Shown here one piece after another: positions 26,957 through 37,343 of a DNA stretch of 64,000 bases. Position numbers and translations under genes: made by a program. The notes below the pieces were generated by a model. That model made no database searches, had not been told where the DNA came from, and saw only the letters and a program-made list of their open reading frames with translations. Position 1 is the stretch's first letter, and each line of letters begins with the position of its first letter. The stretch is from Shewanella japonica. Lineage in GTDB: Bacteria; Pseudomonadota; Gammaproteobacteria; Enterobacterales; Shewanellaceae. Location of the stretch: contig NZ_CP020472.1 of the NCBI RefSeq assembly GCF_002075795.1, forward strand, positions 1,471,001 to 1,535,000. The letters are read 5' to 3'.

Positions 26957-28390
26957 CTATTTGGGTTCTTTTTTGGCTAAAGGGCGTAAATCAAGTTCCG
27001 ATTGCGCCATGATATACGCAAATTGAGCATAAGCAGCGACATTTTGGGCAAGCGCTTTTGGATCGATTTTATCCAACGTGTCGTTAGGGGTGTGATGATA
27101 ATCAAAGTAGTCAGTACCATCTTGCCTTAATGAAGCCACTGGCACACCTAAACCTGGCATCATAGAGACATCCGGGCCGCCTGACGCTTTGTTATTACCA
27201 AGTTTTACACCATTGATAGTCATTGATTGATGTTCAAGTTGAACTTGCTCAAATACGTTTGGGTTAACGTTAAAATCGATTTGATAAATTCTACCTGCAC
27301 CAAAGTCTGACTCTGCTGCAATATAATGTTTTTCCAGCTCATCAATATGCTGTTTAACGTACGCTTTACCGCCGACAAGGCCAACTTCTTCAGCTGCATA
27401 TAAAACAACTCTTATCGTTCTTGCAGGTTTTTGTGGTAAATCCTGGATAAGTTTAGCTGCTGCAGTAACAATGGCGACACCAGCACCATCGTCAATGGCG
27501 CCAGTCCCCTCATCCCATGAGTCAAGATGTGCCCCGATTAATACAATTTCTTCTGGCTTACTGCTACCAGTGACTTCAGCAATGACATTGTAAGAGGTTG
27601 CTACACCCAAATTTTTCGACGTTAAGTTAAGTGAAAGGGTGATATTGTCATCACGCTTGAGCATTGAATTAATCATATCAGCATCTGGTGCTGACAACGC
27701 AGCGGCAGGAATTTTTTTCACCCCATCTTTATAACGCATCATACCTGTGTGCGCCATGCGGTCATGATCGGTACCAATTGAGCGAATAACGACAGCTACA
27801 GCGCCTTTTTCTGCTGCAGCAACAGCGCCTCTAGAACGACCTCCGACCGATTTCCCGTAGCCTTTACCGCTAATATGTCTCTCGGTTTTATGGTCGATAA
27901 ATGCAATTTTACCTTTGACTAATTCAGGATCTGCCGCTTGTAAATCGGCAAGTGTGTCAAAGCGTACAATATTTGCTTGTATGCCTTCTTCTGGCGTTGA
28001 AACACTGCCTCCTAGTGCAGTGATAACAAGTGGTTGTTCATAGGGAGCTGTGATTGAAGCTTTCGCACTGCCTCTATACCACGCAGGGACTTGAACTGAT
28101 TCTTTATAAACTTTATCAAATCCTAAACTTTTCAGTTTATCCATTGCCCATTCAACGGCAATAATATCTTTTTCAGAGCCAGCTAATCGAGGGCCCACTT
28201 CGACTGTTAGTGATTCAACGATTTCATAACCTAAAGATGAATCTAAAGCTTTTAGGACCAGTTGTTGACTAACCGCATTATCTTTAGTGTTCTCGATTTT
28301 AGTTACTTGGGTATCATTAGTTTGATTCTGACATCCTGACAACGCAGTAAAAACCATTCCTGCAAAGAGTGCCTTATTGTAGTTTTTCAT
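26957..28390 (-). CDS. M28 family zinc peptidase lipoprotein with PA domain
   Basis: A 477-residue exported peptidase. The lipobox ALSGC places the lipidated Cys at residue 20, so the protein is membrane-anchored outside the cytoplasm. A protease-associated (PA) domain spans about 120-245. The M28 core follows, with zinc ligands HLD (H288, D290), Asp301 in IDDGAG, the Glu pair YAAEEVG (E334, E335), Asp362 and the C-terminal His in YHHTPNDTLDKI. The overall layout resembles carboxypeptidase Q-type dipeptidases, so a role in peptide nutrition is inferred. Its start is divergent from the ArsR regulator. Confidence 0.92.
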   Translation of the reverse strand: MKNYNKALFAGMVFTALSGCQNQTNDTQVTKIENTKDNAVSQQLVLKALDSSLGYEIVESLTVEVGPRLAGSEKDIIAVEWAMDKLKSLGFDKVYKESVQVPAWYRGSAKASITAPYEQPLVITALGGSVSTPEEGIQANIVRFDTLADLQAADPELVKGKIAFIDHKTERHISGKGYGKSVGGRSRGAVAAAEKGAVAVVIRSIGTDHDRMAHTGMMRYKDGVKKIPAAALSAPDADMINSMLKRDDNITLSLNLTSKNLGVATSYNVIAEVTGSSKPEEIVLIGAHLDSWDEGTGAIDDGAGVAIVTAAAKLIQDLPQKPARTIRVVLYAAEEVGLVGGKAYVKQHIDELEKHYIAAESDFGAGRIYQIDFNVNPNVFEQVQLEHQSMTINGVKLGNNKASGGPDVSMMPGLGVPVASLRQDGTDYFDYHHTPNDTLDKIDPKALAQNVAAYAQFAYIMAQSELDLRPLAKKEPK

Positions 28391-28525
28391 GAGTTTCCTT
28401 CATTTTTATTAGCTAAGTCTCATTTTTAAAAACAATCTACCAAAAAGTGTGCTTCATGTCGCTGCCCTATTTGTTAGGGAAGGCTATATTAGCGAGGGAG
28501 ATGATTGAGGAGAACCAAGCGCGTG

Positions 28526-28822
28526 ATGAATATAGAATTAATGCAACAGCGTGCAGATCATGCTGTAGTAATGCTTAAAGCACTAGCAAATGAACGCCGA
28601 TTGTTTATTTTATGTCATTTGCTTAATGAAGGTGAAATGTGCGTTGGTGAGATGAACAAAAAACTGGGCCTAAGCCAATCTGCATTATCGCAGCATTTAG
28701 CTTGGCTAAGAAAAGATAATCTCGTTTGTACACGTAAAGAAGCTCAAACTGTTTTCTATTCACTTAAAAGTGATGAAGTTCGTGAGCTGATTAAAGTACT
28801 GGATAACTTATACTGCCACTAA
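28526..28822 (+). CDS. ArsR-family regulator, HlyU/BigR-like
   Basis: A 98-residue winged-helix repressor. KALANERRLFILCHLLNEGEMCVGE and LGLSQSALSQHLAWLRKD, then TRKEAQTVFYSL, match HlyU of Vibrio and the BigR/SqrR group closely. Cys30 and Cys97 (LYCH) are at the spacing of the redox-sensing pair of that group; Cys39 and Cys68 are additional. No metal-binding ELCVCDL motif of ArsR is present. GAGGAG at 28507-28512 is rather far (13 bases) from the ATG; the GTG at 28523 is an alternative start. The gene is monocistronic and divergent from the peptidase. Confidence 0.88.
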   Translation: MNIELMQQRADHAVVMLKALANERRLFILCHLLNEGEMCVGEMNKKLGLSQSALSQHLAWLRKDNLVCTRKEAQTVFYSLKSDEVRELIKVLDNLYCH

Positions 28823-28845
28823 TGGCTTAGTATCTGCTCAGTGCT

Positions 28846-28900
28846 AAAAGCGTCTTAGTCAGTTACTTACTTAGGTAAGTGCTGTTGAGGCGTTTTTTTT
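28846..28900 (+). terminator. Long terminator hairpin after the ArsR-family gene
   Basis: An extended imperfect stem has the inner part ACTTAC-TTAG-GTAAGT, then CAG/CTG, one bulged T and twelve further pairs including G-U (AAAGCGTCTTAG with TTGAGGCGTTTT). It ends in eight T. Confidence 0.8.
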
Positions 28901-29150
28901 TGCTTTCAAGAAGGCTCATAAAAGCTTTTTATTGCGGTAAATACTTTTGAAGGGAGTTTTGCTGATATCGTTAGCAGCCAATGCGGGTTGCCATGATCTG
29001 AATGTTGTTTATTAGCTACAATAAGCCTAGTTGTATATGTTTACACTGAATGTAAGTATTAAAAATAGTGAAGGCTTGAGCTAAGAGTGATGTAATCGGG
29101 GGATAGGCTCAAATAGTGTCAAAGTTGAGTGAGTCATTTATTTTAGATAT
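28901..29150. other. Intergenic region between the ArsR-family gene and rpsT
   Basis: About 250 bases between two convergent terminators. No ORF, repeat or RNA motif was recognised. Confidence 0.4.
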
Positions 29151-29177
29151 AAAAAAACCGACCTAAGTCGGTTTTTT
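29151..29177. terminator. Terminator of rpsT
   Basis: The stem ACCGAC / GTCGGT has the loop CTAA and is flanked by A7 and T6. It lies 18 bases after the rpsT stop on the minus strand. Confidence 0.9.
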
Positions 29178-29195
29178 AAAAACTAAATCACTAGA

Positions 29196-29462
29196 TTAAG
29201 CAGCAAGTGCTTTGATTCTTGTGTTTAGACGTGCCTTTTGACGAGCGGCTTTATTCTTGTGAATAAGACCTTTAGTCGCCATACGGTCAACAATCGGTTG
29301 TGCTGCTGCGAATGCTTCTGTAGCCGCTTTGTGGTCACCGCTTTGGATAGCAGCGATAACTCTTTTAACGTATGTACGTAACATTGAACGACGACTAGCA
29401 TTATGCTGACGACGTTTTTCAGATTGAAGCGCGCGCTTCTTTGCAGACTTGCTATTAGCCAA
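29196..29462 (-). CDS. rpsT: 30S ribosomal protein S20, UUG start
   Basis: 88 residues starting (M)[17 protein letters not shown], with [17 protein letters not shown] and [15 protein letters not shown], the S20 signature. The true start is TTG at 29462, with TAGGAG nine bases upstream (TAGGAGTTGCACC-TTG). A UUG start is also used by E. coli rpsT, where it is part of autogenous translational control. The open frame runs 44 codons further upstream, but nothing there is conserved. It is divergent from murJ. Confidence 0.97.
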   Translation of the reverse strand: MANSKSAKKRALQSEKRRQHNASRRSMLRTYVKRVIAAIQSGDHKAATEAFAAAQPIVDRMATKGLIHKNKAARQKARLNTRIKALAA

Positions 29463-29716
29463 GGTGCAACTCCTAAAACTGGGATTAATACTTTGAGGGC
29501 GAGGAATATGCCTGCTTTTATTCATTTTGTCAATGAATATGGCAGAAATATCGTCAAATAAACAAATATAACTACCTTGCGCGGTGATCTTCAACCCAAC
29601 TCGTGTAAGATGTGGCGCATTCTAACAGTTCTTCTACCGCATAGACAGTAGTAGAATGGAAAATTTGAGATATATCCACGTTTAAAATATCGATAGCAAG
29701 CTGCTTCGGAGGCTGT

Positions 29717-31276
29717 TTGAGTAAAAAGTTATTAAAATCGGGTGCAATAGTCAGTGTGATGACTTTGGTATCAAGAGTATTAGGCCTGATCCGTGATGTT
29801 GTTATTGCGAATTTAATGGGGGCTGGTAGTAGTGCTGATGTCTTTATTTTTGCTAATAAAATACCTAACTTTTTACGTAGACTGTTTGCTGAAGGTGCAT
29901 TTGCTCAAGCTTTTGTTCCTGTATTAACTGAATACCAACAAAAAAATACACTCGAAGAGACTCGTGAGTTATTAGCTAAAGTTGCTGGTACCTTAGGTGG
30001 CATTGTTAGTATTGTGACTTTAATCGGTGTTATTGCTTCGCCTTTATTAGCTGCATTGTTTGCTGGTGGTTGGTTTTATGACTGGTTAAATGATGGACCT
30101 GATGCTGGCAAATTTGAACTCGCTTCATTAATGTTGAAAATTACCTTTCCTTATTTATGGTTTATTACGTTAACTGCTTTAGCGGGATCGATTTTAAATA
30201 CCCGAGGCAAGTTTGCCGTTTCTGCTTTTACCCCAGTTTTTTTAAACATCACCATTATTGTTGCTGCGTTATATTTTGCGCCAACAATGGAGCAACCTGA
30301 ACTGGCTCTAGCATGGGGGGTATTTTTTGGTGGTTTAGTACAATTTTTGTTTCAGTTGCCATTTTTACTAAAAGAGAATGCTTTAGTAAAACCAAGTTGG
30401 GGTTGGCACCATCCTGGTGTTGTTAAAATTAGAACATTAATGATCCCTGCTTTGTTTGGGGTATCGGTGTCTCAAATCAACTTATTGTTTGATACCTTTA
30501 TAGCGTCTTTTTTAATGACGGGTTCTATTAGTTGGCTTTATTACTCTGATAGGTTGTTGGAGTTTCCACTTGGTTTGTTTGGTATAGCCATTGCTACTGT
30601 GATTTTACCTGCGTTATCTAAAAAGCATGTTGATGATAAAGGCACTGGGTTTAGTGAGACCATGGATTGGGGCGTAAGAGCGATTTTGCTGTTGGGCGCA
30701 CCCGCGATGCTTGGGCTTATCATATTGGCTCAGCCTATGTTAATGGTGCTATTTATGCGCGGCGCTTTTTCAGTCAGTGATGTTGAGATGGCCTCATATA
30801 GTTTAGTAGCCTATGGCTGTGGTTTATTAAGCTTTATGATGATTAAGGTATTAGCACCAGGTTATTACTCTCGTCAAGATACAAAAACGCCGGTTAAATT
30901 CGGCATTATTGCCATGGTTAGCAATATGGTTTTCAATATTATTTTTGCCATTCCATTTGGATATGTTGGACTTGCAATTGCAACGTCATTATCGGCATTG
31001 TTAAATGCAGTATTGTTATACCGTGGGCTACACATTGCTGGTGTTTATAGAATAACGAAATCAACTGTCATATTTTTCATCAAAGTGATTATTGCGACAG
31101 GGCTTATGACAGTATTGTTGTTAAATACACTACCTGTTCAAAGTGAATGGCTTGCAATGGACATGATGATGAAGATATTGACTCTTATAAAACTGATTGT
31201 TTCTGGCGCAGTTGTGTATTTATTGAGCCTAGTCATAATGGGGCTAAGACCTTGGAAGATGAAACGTCAATCATGA
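29717..31276 (+). CDS. murJ: Lipid II flippase MurJ
   Basis: MATE/MOP-superfamily flippase that moves lipid II across the inner membrane for peptidoglycan synthesis. It has 519 residues with about 14 membrane helices. Signatures are SVMTLVSRVLGLIRDVVIANLMGAG, NKIPNFLRRLFAEGAFAQAFVPVL and the central SWLYYSDRLLEFPLGLFGIAIATVILP. A TTG start at 29717 is the only sensible one, since the next ATG (29758) would cut into helix 1; GGAGG lies four bases before it. It is followed closely by ribF, as in many gammaproteobacteria. Confidence 0.96.
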   Translation: MSKKLLKSGAIVSVMTLVSRVLGLIRDVVIANLMGAGSSADVFIFANKIPNFLRRLFAEGAFAQAFVPVLTEYQQKNTLEETRELLAKVAGTLGGIVSIVTLIGVIASPLLAALFAGGWFYDWLNDGPDAGKFELASLMLKITFPYLWFITLTALAGSILNTRGKFAVSAFTPVFLNITIIVAALYFAPTMEQPELALAWGVFFGGLVQFLFQLPFLLKENALVKPSWGWHHPGVVKIRTLMIPALFGVSVSQINLLFDTFIASFLMTGSISWLYYSDRLLEFPLGLFGIAIATVILPALSKKHVDDKGTGFSETMDWGVRAILLLGAPAMLGLIILAQPMLMVLFMRGAFSVSDVEMASYSLVAYGCGLLSFMMIKVLAPGYYSRQDTKTPVKFGIIAMVSNMVFNIIFAIPFGYVGLAIATSLSALLNAVLLYRGLHIAGVYRITKSTVIFFIKVIIATGLMTVLLLNTLPVQSEWLAMDMMMKILTLIKLIVSGAVVYLLSLVIMGLRPWKMKRQS

Positions 31277-31340
31277 GTGCTGATAATCAAATCTATCTAG
31301 TATATAATCAGCCGATTTACAGTTGCAGTTAATTGGCGTA

Positions 31341-32276
31341 ATGGAATTAATCCGCGGTATACACAATATTTTACCTTCGCATCATGGGTGCGTGCTCACT
31401 ATTGGTAACTTTGATGGTGTGCATCGAGGCCATGCGCAAGTTCTTAATAACTTAGTTAATAAAGCTAAGCACTTTCAATTGCCCGCAGTTGTTATGACGT
31501 TTGAGCCACAACCTCAAGAGTTATTTCGTCAGCAAGATGCTCCAGCAAGAATCAGTTTGCTTCGCGATAAGATTAGCCTGCTTGATGAATTAAGTATTGA
31601 CCGTTTATTGTGCGTCAATTTTAATAGTCGTTTTGCTAATCAGCCAGCTGAGCAATTTATTGAAGATTTGCTAGTAAAAAAACTAGGGGTTAAATACCTT
31701 GTTGTCGGTGATGATTTTTGTTTTGGTAAGAATCGTGCTGGCACCTTTGATATGCTACTTGAAGCTGGCAAAAAGTTTGGGTTCACTGTTGTGAGTACCC
31801 AAAGCTTCATTTTAGGTTCGATACGCGTGAGTTCCACAGCAGTTAGAGAACAACTTGCTCTTGGTAATTTAGAGCAAGCAAGAAGATTATTAGGTCACCC
31901 CTTTGTGCTAACGGGTAGAGTGGCACATGGGCAAAAGTTGGGTAGAACCATAGGTTTTCCAACTGCCAATATTGCATTAAAGAGAAAGGTGTCACCCGTA
32001 AGAGGGGTGTTTGCCGTAAAAATGTATTGGGATGATAGCGATATATATGAAGGCGTTGCCAATGTTGGTTTTAGACCGACGGTTGACGGCCAAATTTGCC
32101 AATTAGAAGTCCATTTATTTGACTTCGATGGTGATTTATACAGTAAAAGAGTAGAAGTTGAATTAGTTGCTAAAATCCGTGATGAACATCCGTTTGAGTC
32201 ACTTGAGGCACTAAAGAAACAAATTTTGAATGATGCAAATGAAGCAAAAGCTTTGTTTGGCAATGATGCAGGTTGA
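31341..32276 (+). CDS. ribF: Bifunctional riboflavin kinase / FAD synthetase
   Basis: Makes FMN and FAD. The 311 residues begin MELIRGIHNI. The N-terminal FAD synthetase has IGNFDGVHRGH (21-31) and VVGDDFCFGKNRAG. The C-terminal riboflavin kinase has GRVAHGQKLGRTIGFPTANI and VANVGFRPTV, ending in LEALKKQILNDANEAKA. The ATG at 31341 fits the E. coli length (313); its ribosome binding site is weak. It is the first gene of a compact run ribF-ileS-lspA-fkpB-ispH. Confidence 0.97.
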   Translation: MELIRGIHNILPSHHGCVLTIGNFDGVHRGHAQVLNNLVNKAKHFQLPAVVMTFEPQPQELFRQQDAPARISLLRDKISLLDELSIDRLLCVNFNSRFANQPAEQFIEDLLVKKLGVKYLVVGDDFCFGKNRAGTFDMLLEAGKKFGFTVVSTQSFILGSIRVSSTAVREQLALGNLEQARRLLGHPFVLTGRVAHGQKLGRTIGFPTANIALKRKVSPVRGVFAVKMYWDDSDIYEGVANVGFRPTVDGQICQLEVHLFDFDGDLYSKRVEVELVAKIRDEHPFESLEALKKQILNDANEAKALFGNDAG

Positions 32277-32308
32277 AATAAATCAGCCCAATTAATGGTA
32301 TAGGATCA

Positions 32309-35131
32309 ATGACCGACTATAAATCTACGTTGAATTTGCCGGAAACAGATTTTCCGATGCGCGGTAACTTGGCTAATCGTGAGCCAGAAATGTTAAACCG
32401 TTGGACTCAAAACGAACTTTATCAAAAAATTCGTGACAGTCGAATTGGACGCAAACCATTTATTTTGCATGATGGCCCTCCATATGCGAATGGCAATATT
32501 CATATCGGTCACTCAGTCAATAAAATTTTAAAAGACATCATTATCAAGTCAAAAACAATGGCTGGTTTTGATGCGCCATACGTTCCTGGTTGGGATTGTC
32601 ATGGTCTGCCTATCGAACTTATGGTAGAGAAAAAGGTTGGTAAGCCTGGCCAAAAGATTTCTGCTGCTGAGTTTCGTGCAGAATGTCGTAAATATGCAGC
32701 TAAACAAGTAGACGGTCAACGTGATGACTTTATTCGTTTAGGTGTTTTAGGTGATTGGCATAACCCATATCTAACAATGGATTACAGCACCGAGGCTAAC
32801 ATTGTACGCTCTTTGTCAAAAGTGATTGAAAGTGGCCATTTACATAAAGGTGTTAAACCTGTTCACTGGTGTACAGATTGTGGTTCTGCGTTAGCTGAAG
32901 CTGAAGTTGAATATGAAGACAAAACTTCACCAGCAATTGATGTTGCTTTCAATGCTGTTGATGCAGCAGCAGTAGCCGCTAAATTTGGCGTTGAAGGCTA
33001 TAAGACTCCAGTTGCCGCAGTTATCTGGACAACAACACCTTGGACGCTACCTGCAAACCGTGCATTATCATTAAGCCCTGATCTTGATTACAGCTTGGTT
33101 GAGTTTACTAAAAATGGCGCAACTAAAACTCTAATCTTGGCTGAAGTACTTGTTGAGTCTTGCTTAACGCGTTTCGAAGCTGAAAGCCATAAAGTTATTG
33201 GTACTGCAAAAGGTGCTGAGCTTGAGTTGATGCGTTTTCAGCATCCTTTTTCGTCTTTCGATGTGCCTGCTATTTTGGGCGATCATGTTACGACTGATGC
33301 TGGTACTGGTATCGTTCATACTGCACCTGGTCATGGTCAAGACGATTTCGTGGTTGGACAAAAATACGGTTTAGAAGTTGCAAATCCAGTTGGTGATAAC
33401 GGGGTTTATAAAGCGGATACTGAGTTCTTTGCTGGCCAGCACGTGTTTAAAGCAAACAAAGGTGTGGTTGAATTACTGGAAGAGAAAGGCCAGTTATTAT
33501 GCCATGTTGCTTACCGTCATAGTTACCCACATTGCTGGCGTCATAAAACACCTATTATTTTCCGCGCTACGCCACAGTGGTTTATTTCGATGGATAACCA
33601 TGGCTTGCGTCCTCAGGCATTAGCTGAAATTGAGAAAACACAATGGATCCCTGATTGGGGCCAAAGCCGTATCGAAAAAATGGTTGAAAACCGCCCTGAC
33701 TGGTGTATCTCGCGTCAACGTACTTGGGGTGTGCCAATCACTTTACTGGTTAACCGTGAAACTGAAGAGTTACACCAAGATAGTGTTTCTATCATGGAGC
33801 GCGTTGCTCATCGTATCGAGCAAGAAGGTATTCAAGCATGGTGGGATCTTGAGCTAAGCGAATTAATCGGTGATGAGGCTGATCAATACCGTAAAGTGAC
33901 TGATACTCTAGATGTTTGGTACGACTCTGGCTCAACATTCTCGTCAGTGGTTGCATCTCGTCCAGAATTTAATGGTCACGAAATTGATTTATATCTAGAA
34001 GGTAGTGATCAACACCGTGGTTGGTTTATGTCTTCATTGATGATTTCAACTGCAATGAATGGCAAAGCGCCATATAAGCAAGTATTAACCCATGGCTTTA
34101 CTGTTGATGGTAAAGGTCGCAAGATGTCAAAATCAGTGGGTAACGTGATTGCTCCTTTACAAGTTATCAATAAACTGGGTGCAGACATCCTTCGTTTATG
34201 GGTTGCTGCAACCGATTATAGTGGTGAAATGACGGTTTCTGATGAAATCTTAAATCGCAGTGCCGATTCATACCGTCGTATCCGTAATACTGCTCGCTTC
34301 TTGTTGGCTAACTTGAATGGTTTTAACCCTGAAACAGACATGATTGCTACAGAAGATATGGTGTCACTAGATCGTTGGGTTGTACGCCGCGCAGCTGCAC
34401 TTCAAAATGAAATTATTGAAGCTTACGATCAATATAATTTCCACTCTGTTACACAAAAGCTAATGCAGTTCTGTTCTGTAGAGCTAGGTAGTTTCTATTT
34501 AGACATTATTAAAGATCGTCAATACACAGCTAAGCAAGATGGCCATGCTCGTCGTAGTTGTCAATCTGCGCTATACCATATTGCCGAAGCGATGGTACGC
34601 TGGATTGCGCCTGTACTAAGTTTCACTGCTGATGAAATTTGGAAATTATTACCAGGTGAGCGCACAGAATTTGTCTTTACTGAAGAATGGTACCAAGGGC
34701 TTGAGTCAGTGACTTTAGCTGATGACTTGAGTGATGAATACTGGCAGCAGTTACTAACTGTGCGTAATGAAGTCAATAAAGTATTAGAACAAGCTCGTCG
34801 TGATAAACGAATTGGTGACTCTTTAGAAGCTGAAGTGACTCTGTTTGCTGATGCTGATTTAGCTGCTCAACTTGGTAAGTTATCAGACGAACTTCGCTTT
34901 GTTTTACTCACTTCAAAAGCGAAAGTTGAGTTATTAGACAATGCTTCTGCTGATGCAATTGAAACTGAGCTTAGCTCGCTTAAATTAATGGTTTCAAAAA
35001 GTGAAGCTGAAAAGTGTGAACGTTGCTGGCACTACAGTGACGATGTTGGTTCTAACGAGTCACATTCAACATTATGTGGTCGTTGTGTTACTAACATCGA
35101 AGGCGATGGCGAACATCGTAATTTTGCTTAA
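32309..35131 (+). CDS. ileS: Isoleucyl-tRNA synthetase
   Basis: Class I aminoacyl-tRNA synthetase of 940 residues. The HIGH motif is at 65-68 ([10 protein letters not shown]) and KMSKS is at 605-609. The editing domain is present with [12 protein letters not shown] and [15 protein letters not shown]. The C-terminal zinc-binding element has CERCWHY and, 16 residues later, CGRC. This length and zinc tail are of the bacterial, mupirocin-sensitive type (family knowledge). AGGA lies upstream of the ATG, 32 bases after ribF. Confidence 0.98.
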   Translation: MTDYKSTLNLPETDFPMRGNLANREPEMLNRWTQNELYQKIRDSRIGRKPFILHDGPPYANGNIHIGHSVNKILKDIIIKSKTMAGFDAPYVPGWDCHGLPIELMVEKKVGKPGQKISAAEFRAECRKYAAKQVDGQRDDFIRLGVLGDWHNPYLTMDYSTEANIVRSLSKVIESGHLHKGVKPVHWCTDCGSALAEAEVEYEDKTSPAIDVAFNAVDAAAVAAKFGVEGYKTPVAAVIWTTTPWTLPANRALSLSPDLDYSLVEFTKNGATKTLILAEVLVESCLTRFEAESHKVIGTAKGAELELMRFQHPFSSFDVPAILGDHVTTDAGTGIVHTAPGHGQDDFVVGQKYGLEVANPVGDNGVYKADTEFFAGQHVFKANKGVVELLEEKGQLLCHVAYRHSYPHCWRHKTPIIFRATPQWFISMDNHGLRPQALAEIEKTQWIPDWGQSRIEKMVENRPDWCISRQRTWGVPITLLVNRETEELHQDSVSIMERVAHRIEQEGIQAWWDLELSELIGDEADQYRKVTDTLDVWYDSGSTFSSVVASRPEFNGHEIDLYLEGSDQHRGWFMSSLMISTAMNGKAPYKQVLTHGFTVDGKGRKMSKSVGNVIAPLQVINKLGADILRLWVAATDYSGEMTVSDEILNRSADSYRRIRNTARFLLANLNGFNPETDMIATEDMVSLDRWVVRRAAALQNEIIEAYDQYNFHSVTQKLMQFCSVELGSFYLDIIKDRQYTAKQDGHARRSCQSALYHIAEAMVRWIAPVLSFTADEIWKLLPGERTEFVFTEEWYQGLESVTLADDLSDEYWQQLLTVRNEVNKVLEQARRDKRIGDSLEAEVTLFADADLAAQLGKLSDELRFVLLTSKAKVELLDNASADAIETELSSLKLMVSKSEAEKCERCWHYSDDVGSNESHSTLCGRCVTNIEGDGEHRNFA

Positions 35132-35140
35132 GGGTTTATA

Positions 35141-35638
35141 ATGCCATCGACTTGGAAAGAAAGTGGCATTCGTTGGTATTGGGTAGCTGTATTGGTTTTT
35201 TTTGCCGATCAGCTATCTAAGCAATGGGTGTTAGCGAATTTTGAGCTGTATGATTCAATACAGCTTTTACCTTTTTTTAATTTTACTTATGTGCGTAACT
35301 ACGGAGCAGCATTTAGCTTTTTAAGTGAAGCAGGTGGTTGGCAACGTTGGTTATTTACCATTATTGCCGTTGGCTTTAGTGTGCTGCTAACTGTTTGGTT
35401 AAGAAGACAGTCTTCATCACTTTGGCGTTCAAATTTAGCTTATACGCTGATTATTGGTGGGGCGATAGGCAATTTAGTTGATCGTTTAATGCATGGCTAT
35501 GTAGTAGATTTTATCGATTTCTACTGGAATACAAGTCATTACCCTGCATTTAACATCGCTGACGCTGGTATATTTATCGGTGCGGTATTGATCATTTGGG
35601 AATCATTTAAGCCTGAAGTACCACCGACAGGAAGTTAG
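35141..35638 (+). CDS. lspA: Lipoprotein signal peptidase (signal peptidase II)
   Basis: Inner-membrane aspartyl protease that cleaves lipoprotein signal peptides before the lipidated Cys. It has 165 residues and four membrane helices. Conserved motifs are FADQLSKQWVLANF, TYVRNYGAAFSFL, GGAIGNLVDRLMHGYVVDFIDFY and FNIADAGIFIG, which hold the two catalytic Asp (in NLVDR and NIADA). It starts 9 bases after ileS, the classic ileS-lspA pair. Confidence 0.98.
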   Translation: MPSTWKESGIRWYWVAVLVFFADQLSKQWVLANFELYDSIQLLPFFNFTYVRNYGAAFSFLSEAGGWQRWLFTIIAVGFSVLLTVWLRRQSSSLWRSNLAYTLIIGGAIGNLVDRLMHGYVVDFIDFYWNTSHYPAFNIADAGIFIGAVLIIWESFKPEVPPTGS

Positions 35639-35649
35639 GGAGAGCTACA

Positions 35650-36084
35650 TTGTCTGAGCAACACACTTTAACCCGTTCTATTTTATGTCATATGAATATC
35701 CTTCTAGAGGATGGTTCTACAGCAGATAGTACAAAAGCGTCTGGTAAGCCTGCTCGTTTTAATACTGGTGATGGCAGCTTAAGCCCTGCATTTGAGGCGC
35801 AAATTCGCCAATTGCAGCAAGGTGATAATCACACTTTTACTTTAGAACCAGTTGATGCGTTTGGTGAAGCAAACCCTGATGCTATCCATCATATGGATAG
35901 AAGCCGCTTTCCAGCTGATATGGAATTAGAAGTGGGCGTGATAGTCAGTTTTGGTGGTCCTGGTGGTAGCGAAATACCAGGTATGGTGCGTGAAATCGCT
36001 GGTGACTCCATCACTGTTGATCTAAACCATCCTTTAGCGGGCCAAAAAGTCACTTTTGAGCTTGAAGTTGTAGAGGTACTTTAA
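35650..36084 (+). CDS. fkpB: FKBP-type peptidyl-prolyl isomerase FkpB (SlpA)
   Basis: 144 residues of the short FKBP/SlyD-like group, without the Cys/His tail of SlyD. It has [25 protein letters not shown], the insert-in-flap segment and [20 protein letters not shown]. It sits between lspA and ispH, as fkpB does in E. coli. The start is TTG at 35650, with AGGGAG about 7 bases upstream; the first ATG (35691) would delete the first FKBP strand. Confidence 0.95.
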   Translation: MSEQHTLTRSILCHMNILLEDGSTADSTKASGKPARFNTGDGSLSPAFEAQIRQLQQGDNHTFTLEPVDAFGEANPDAIHHMDRSRFPADMELEVGVIVSFGGPGGSEIPGMVREIAGDSITVDLNHPLAGQKVTFELEVVEVL

Positions 36085-36085
36085 C

Positions 36086-37045
36086 ATGCTAAAAGTTGAC
36101 CCAACTTCTCCTGAATTGAATATATTGTTAGCTAACCCACGTGGTTTTTGTGCTGGTGTAGATAGAGCGATTAGTATCGTTGAAAGAGCACTAGAGTTGT
36201 TTGAACCACCGATTTATGTCCGTCATGAAGTCGTACATAATCGATATGTGGTTCAAAACTTAAAAGACCGTGGTGCAATCTTTGTTGATGAATTAGATGA
36301 AGTACCTGACAATTGCATCGTGATCTTTAGTGCTCATGGTGTATCCCAAGCGGTAAGAAAAGAAGCTAAGCATAGAGGACTGAAAGTCTTCGATGCAACA
36401 TGCCCACTTGTGACTAAAGTGCATCTTCAAGTAACCCGTGCCAGCCGTAAAGCAATAGAGTGTATTTTAATCGGCCATGAAGGACATCCTGAAGTTGAAG
36501 GTACTATGGGTCAGTATGATAATCCGCAAGGTGGCGTTTATCTTGTTGAGTCACCGGAAAGCGTAGCGGCATTAGAGGTTAAAGATCCTGACAACCTGTG
36601 CTTTGTCACTCAAACAACCTTATCAGTGGACGATACGTTAGACATTATTGAAGCGTTAAAACAGAAGTTTCCTTCTATTGAAGGGCCGCGAAAAGACGAC
36701 ATTTGTTATGCGACTCAAAATCGTCAAGATGCCGTTCGAAACATGTCTTCTGATGCTGACTTGATGATTGTCGTCGGGTCTAAAAACAGCTCTAACTCCA
36801 ATAGACTGCGTGAGCTTGCAGAAAAAACAGGCACTCAAGCCTATTTAGTTGATACCGCAGCCGATGTTGATGAAGCTTGGTTTGATGGTGTATCTAAAGT
36901 TGCGGTTACAGCTGGGGCTTCTGCGCCAGAAGTACTTGTTCAACAAGTGGTTGATGCTATCGCTAAATTTGAGCCTTCGGTCATCACCGAAGTGGAAGGG
37001 CGAAAAGAAGATACTGTTTTTGCCGTACCCGCCGAGCTTAGATAA
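36086..37045 (+). CDS. ispH: 4-hydroxy-3-methylbut-2-enyl diphosphate reductase
   Basis: Last enzyme of the MEP isoprenoid pathway, an iron-sulfur protein. The 319 residues carry the three cluster cysteines in [13 protein letters not shown] (C22), [12 protein letters not shown] and [14 protein letters not shown], plus SAHGVS and [14 protein letters not shown] around the active-site histidines. It begins one base after the fkpB stop and closes the operon, followed by the terminator at 37093. Confidence 0.98.
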   Translation: MLKVDPTSPELNILLANPRGFCAGVDRAISIVERALELFEPPIYVRHEVVHNRYVVQNLKDRGAIFVDELDEVPDNCIVIFSAHGVSQAVRKEAKHRGLKVFDATCPLVTKVHLQVTRASRKAIECILIGHEGHPEVEGTMGQYDNPQGGVYLVESPESVAALEVKDPDNLCFVTQTTLSVDDTLDIIEALKQKFPSIEGPRKDDICYATQNRQDAVRNMSSDADLMIVVGSKNSSNSNRLRELAEKTGTQAYLVDTAADVDEAWFDGVSKVAVTAGASAPEVLVQQVVDAIAKFEPSVITEVEGRKEDTVFAVPAELR

Positions 37046-37092
37046 TAATGACAGCTTAAAGGCCTGATACGAAAACAAAATAAGCTATTTAT

Positions 37093-37126
37093 AAAACCGT
37101 GAGCTATTCTGGCTTGCGGTTTTTTT
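37093..37126 (+). terminator. Terminator of the ribF-ispH operon
   Basis: AAAACCGTGAGC / GCTTGCGGTTTT pair fully, with two G-U wobbles, around the loop TATTCTG. A T run follows. Confidence 0.82.
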
Positions 37127-37343
37127 GTGCCTGTAACTAAAGCATGAGTAATTAGTCTATACTCTATAGATCGTTAAATTTAATCTTTAGCTAATATTTG
37201 GTATACAATACTTGTTAGTTTTGATTACATCTTGCTCGACTCTTATTTTACATTGTAGTATTTTGTATCTAAGTTTTAGATTTTAAACAAATAATTATAA
37301 TCATTTTGTCAATATACTGGCAGAAAATGGAGGTTTGACACTC

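Noticed and set aside
31895..32263. 122-residue minus-strand ORF inside ribF
   Set aside because: Antisense of the conserved riboflavin kinase domain; Ser-rich shadow composition.
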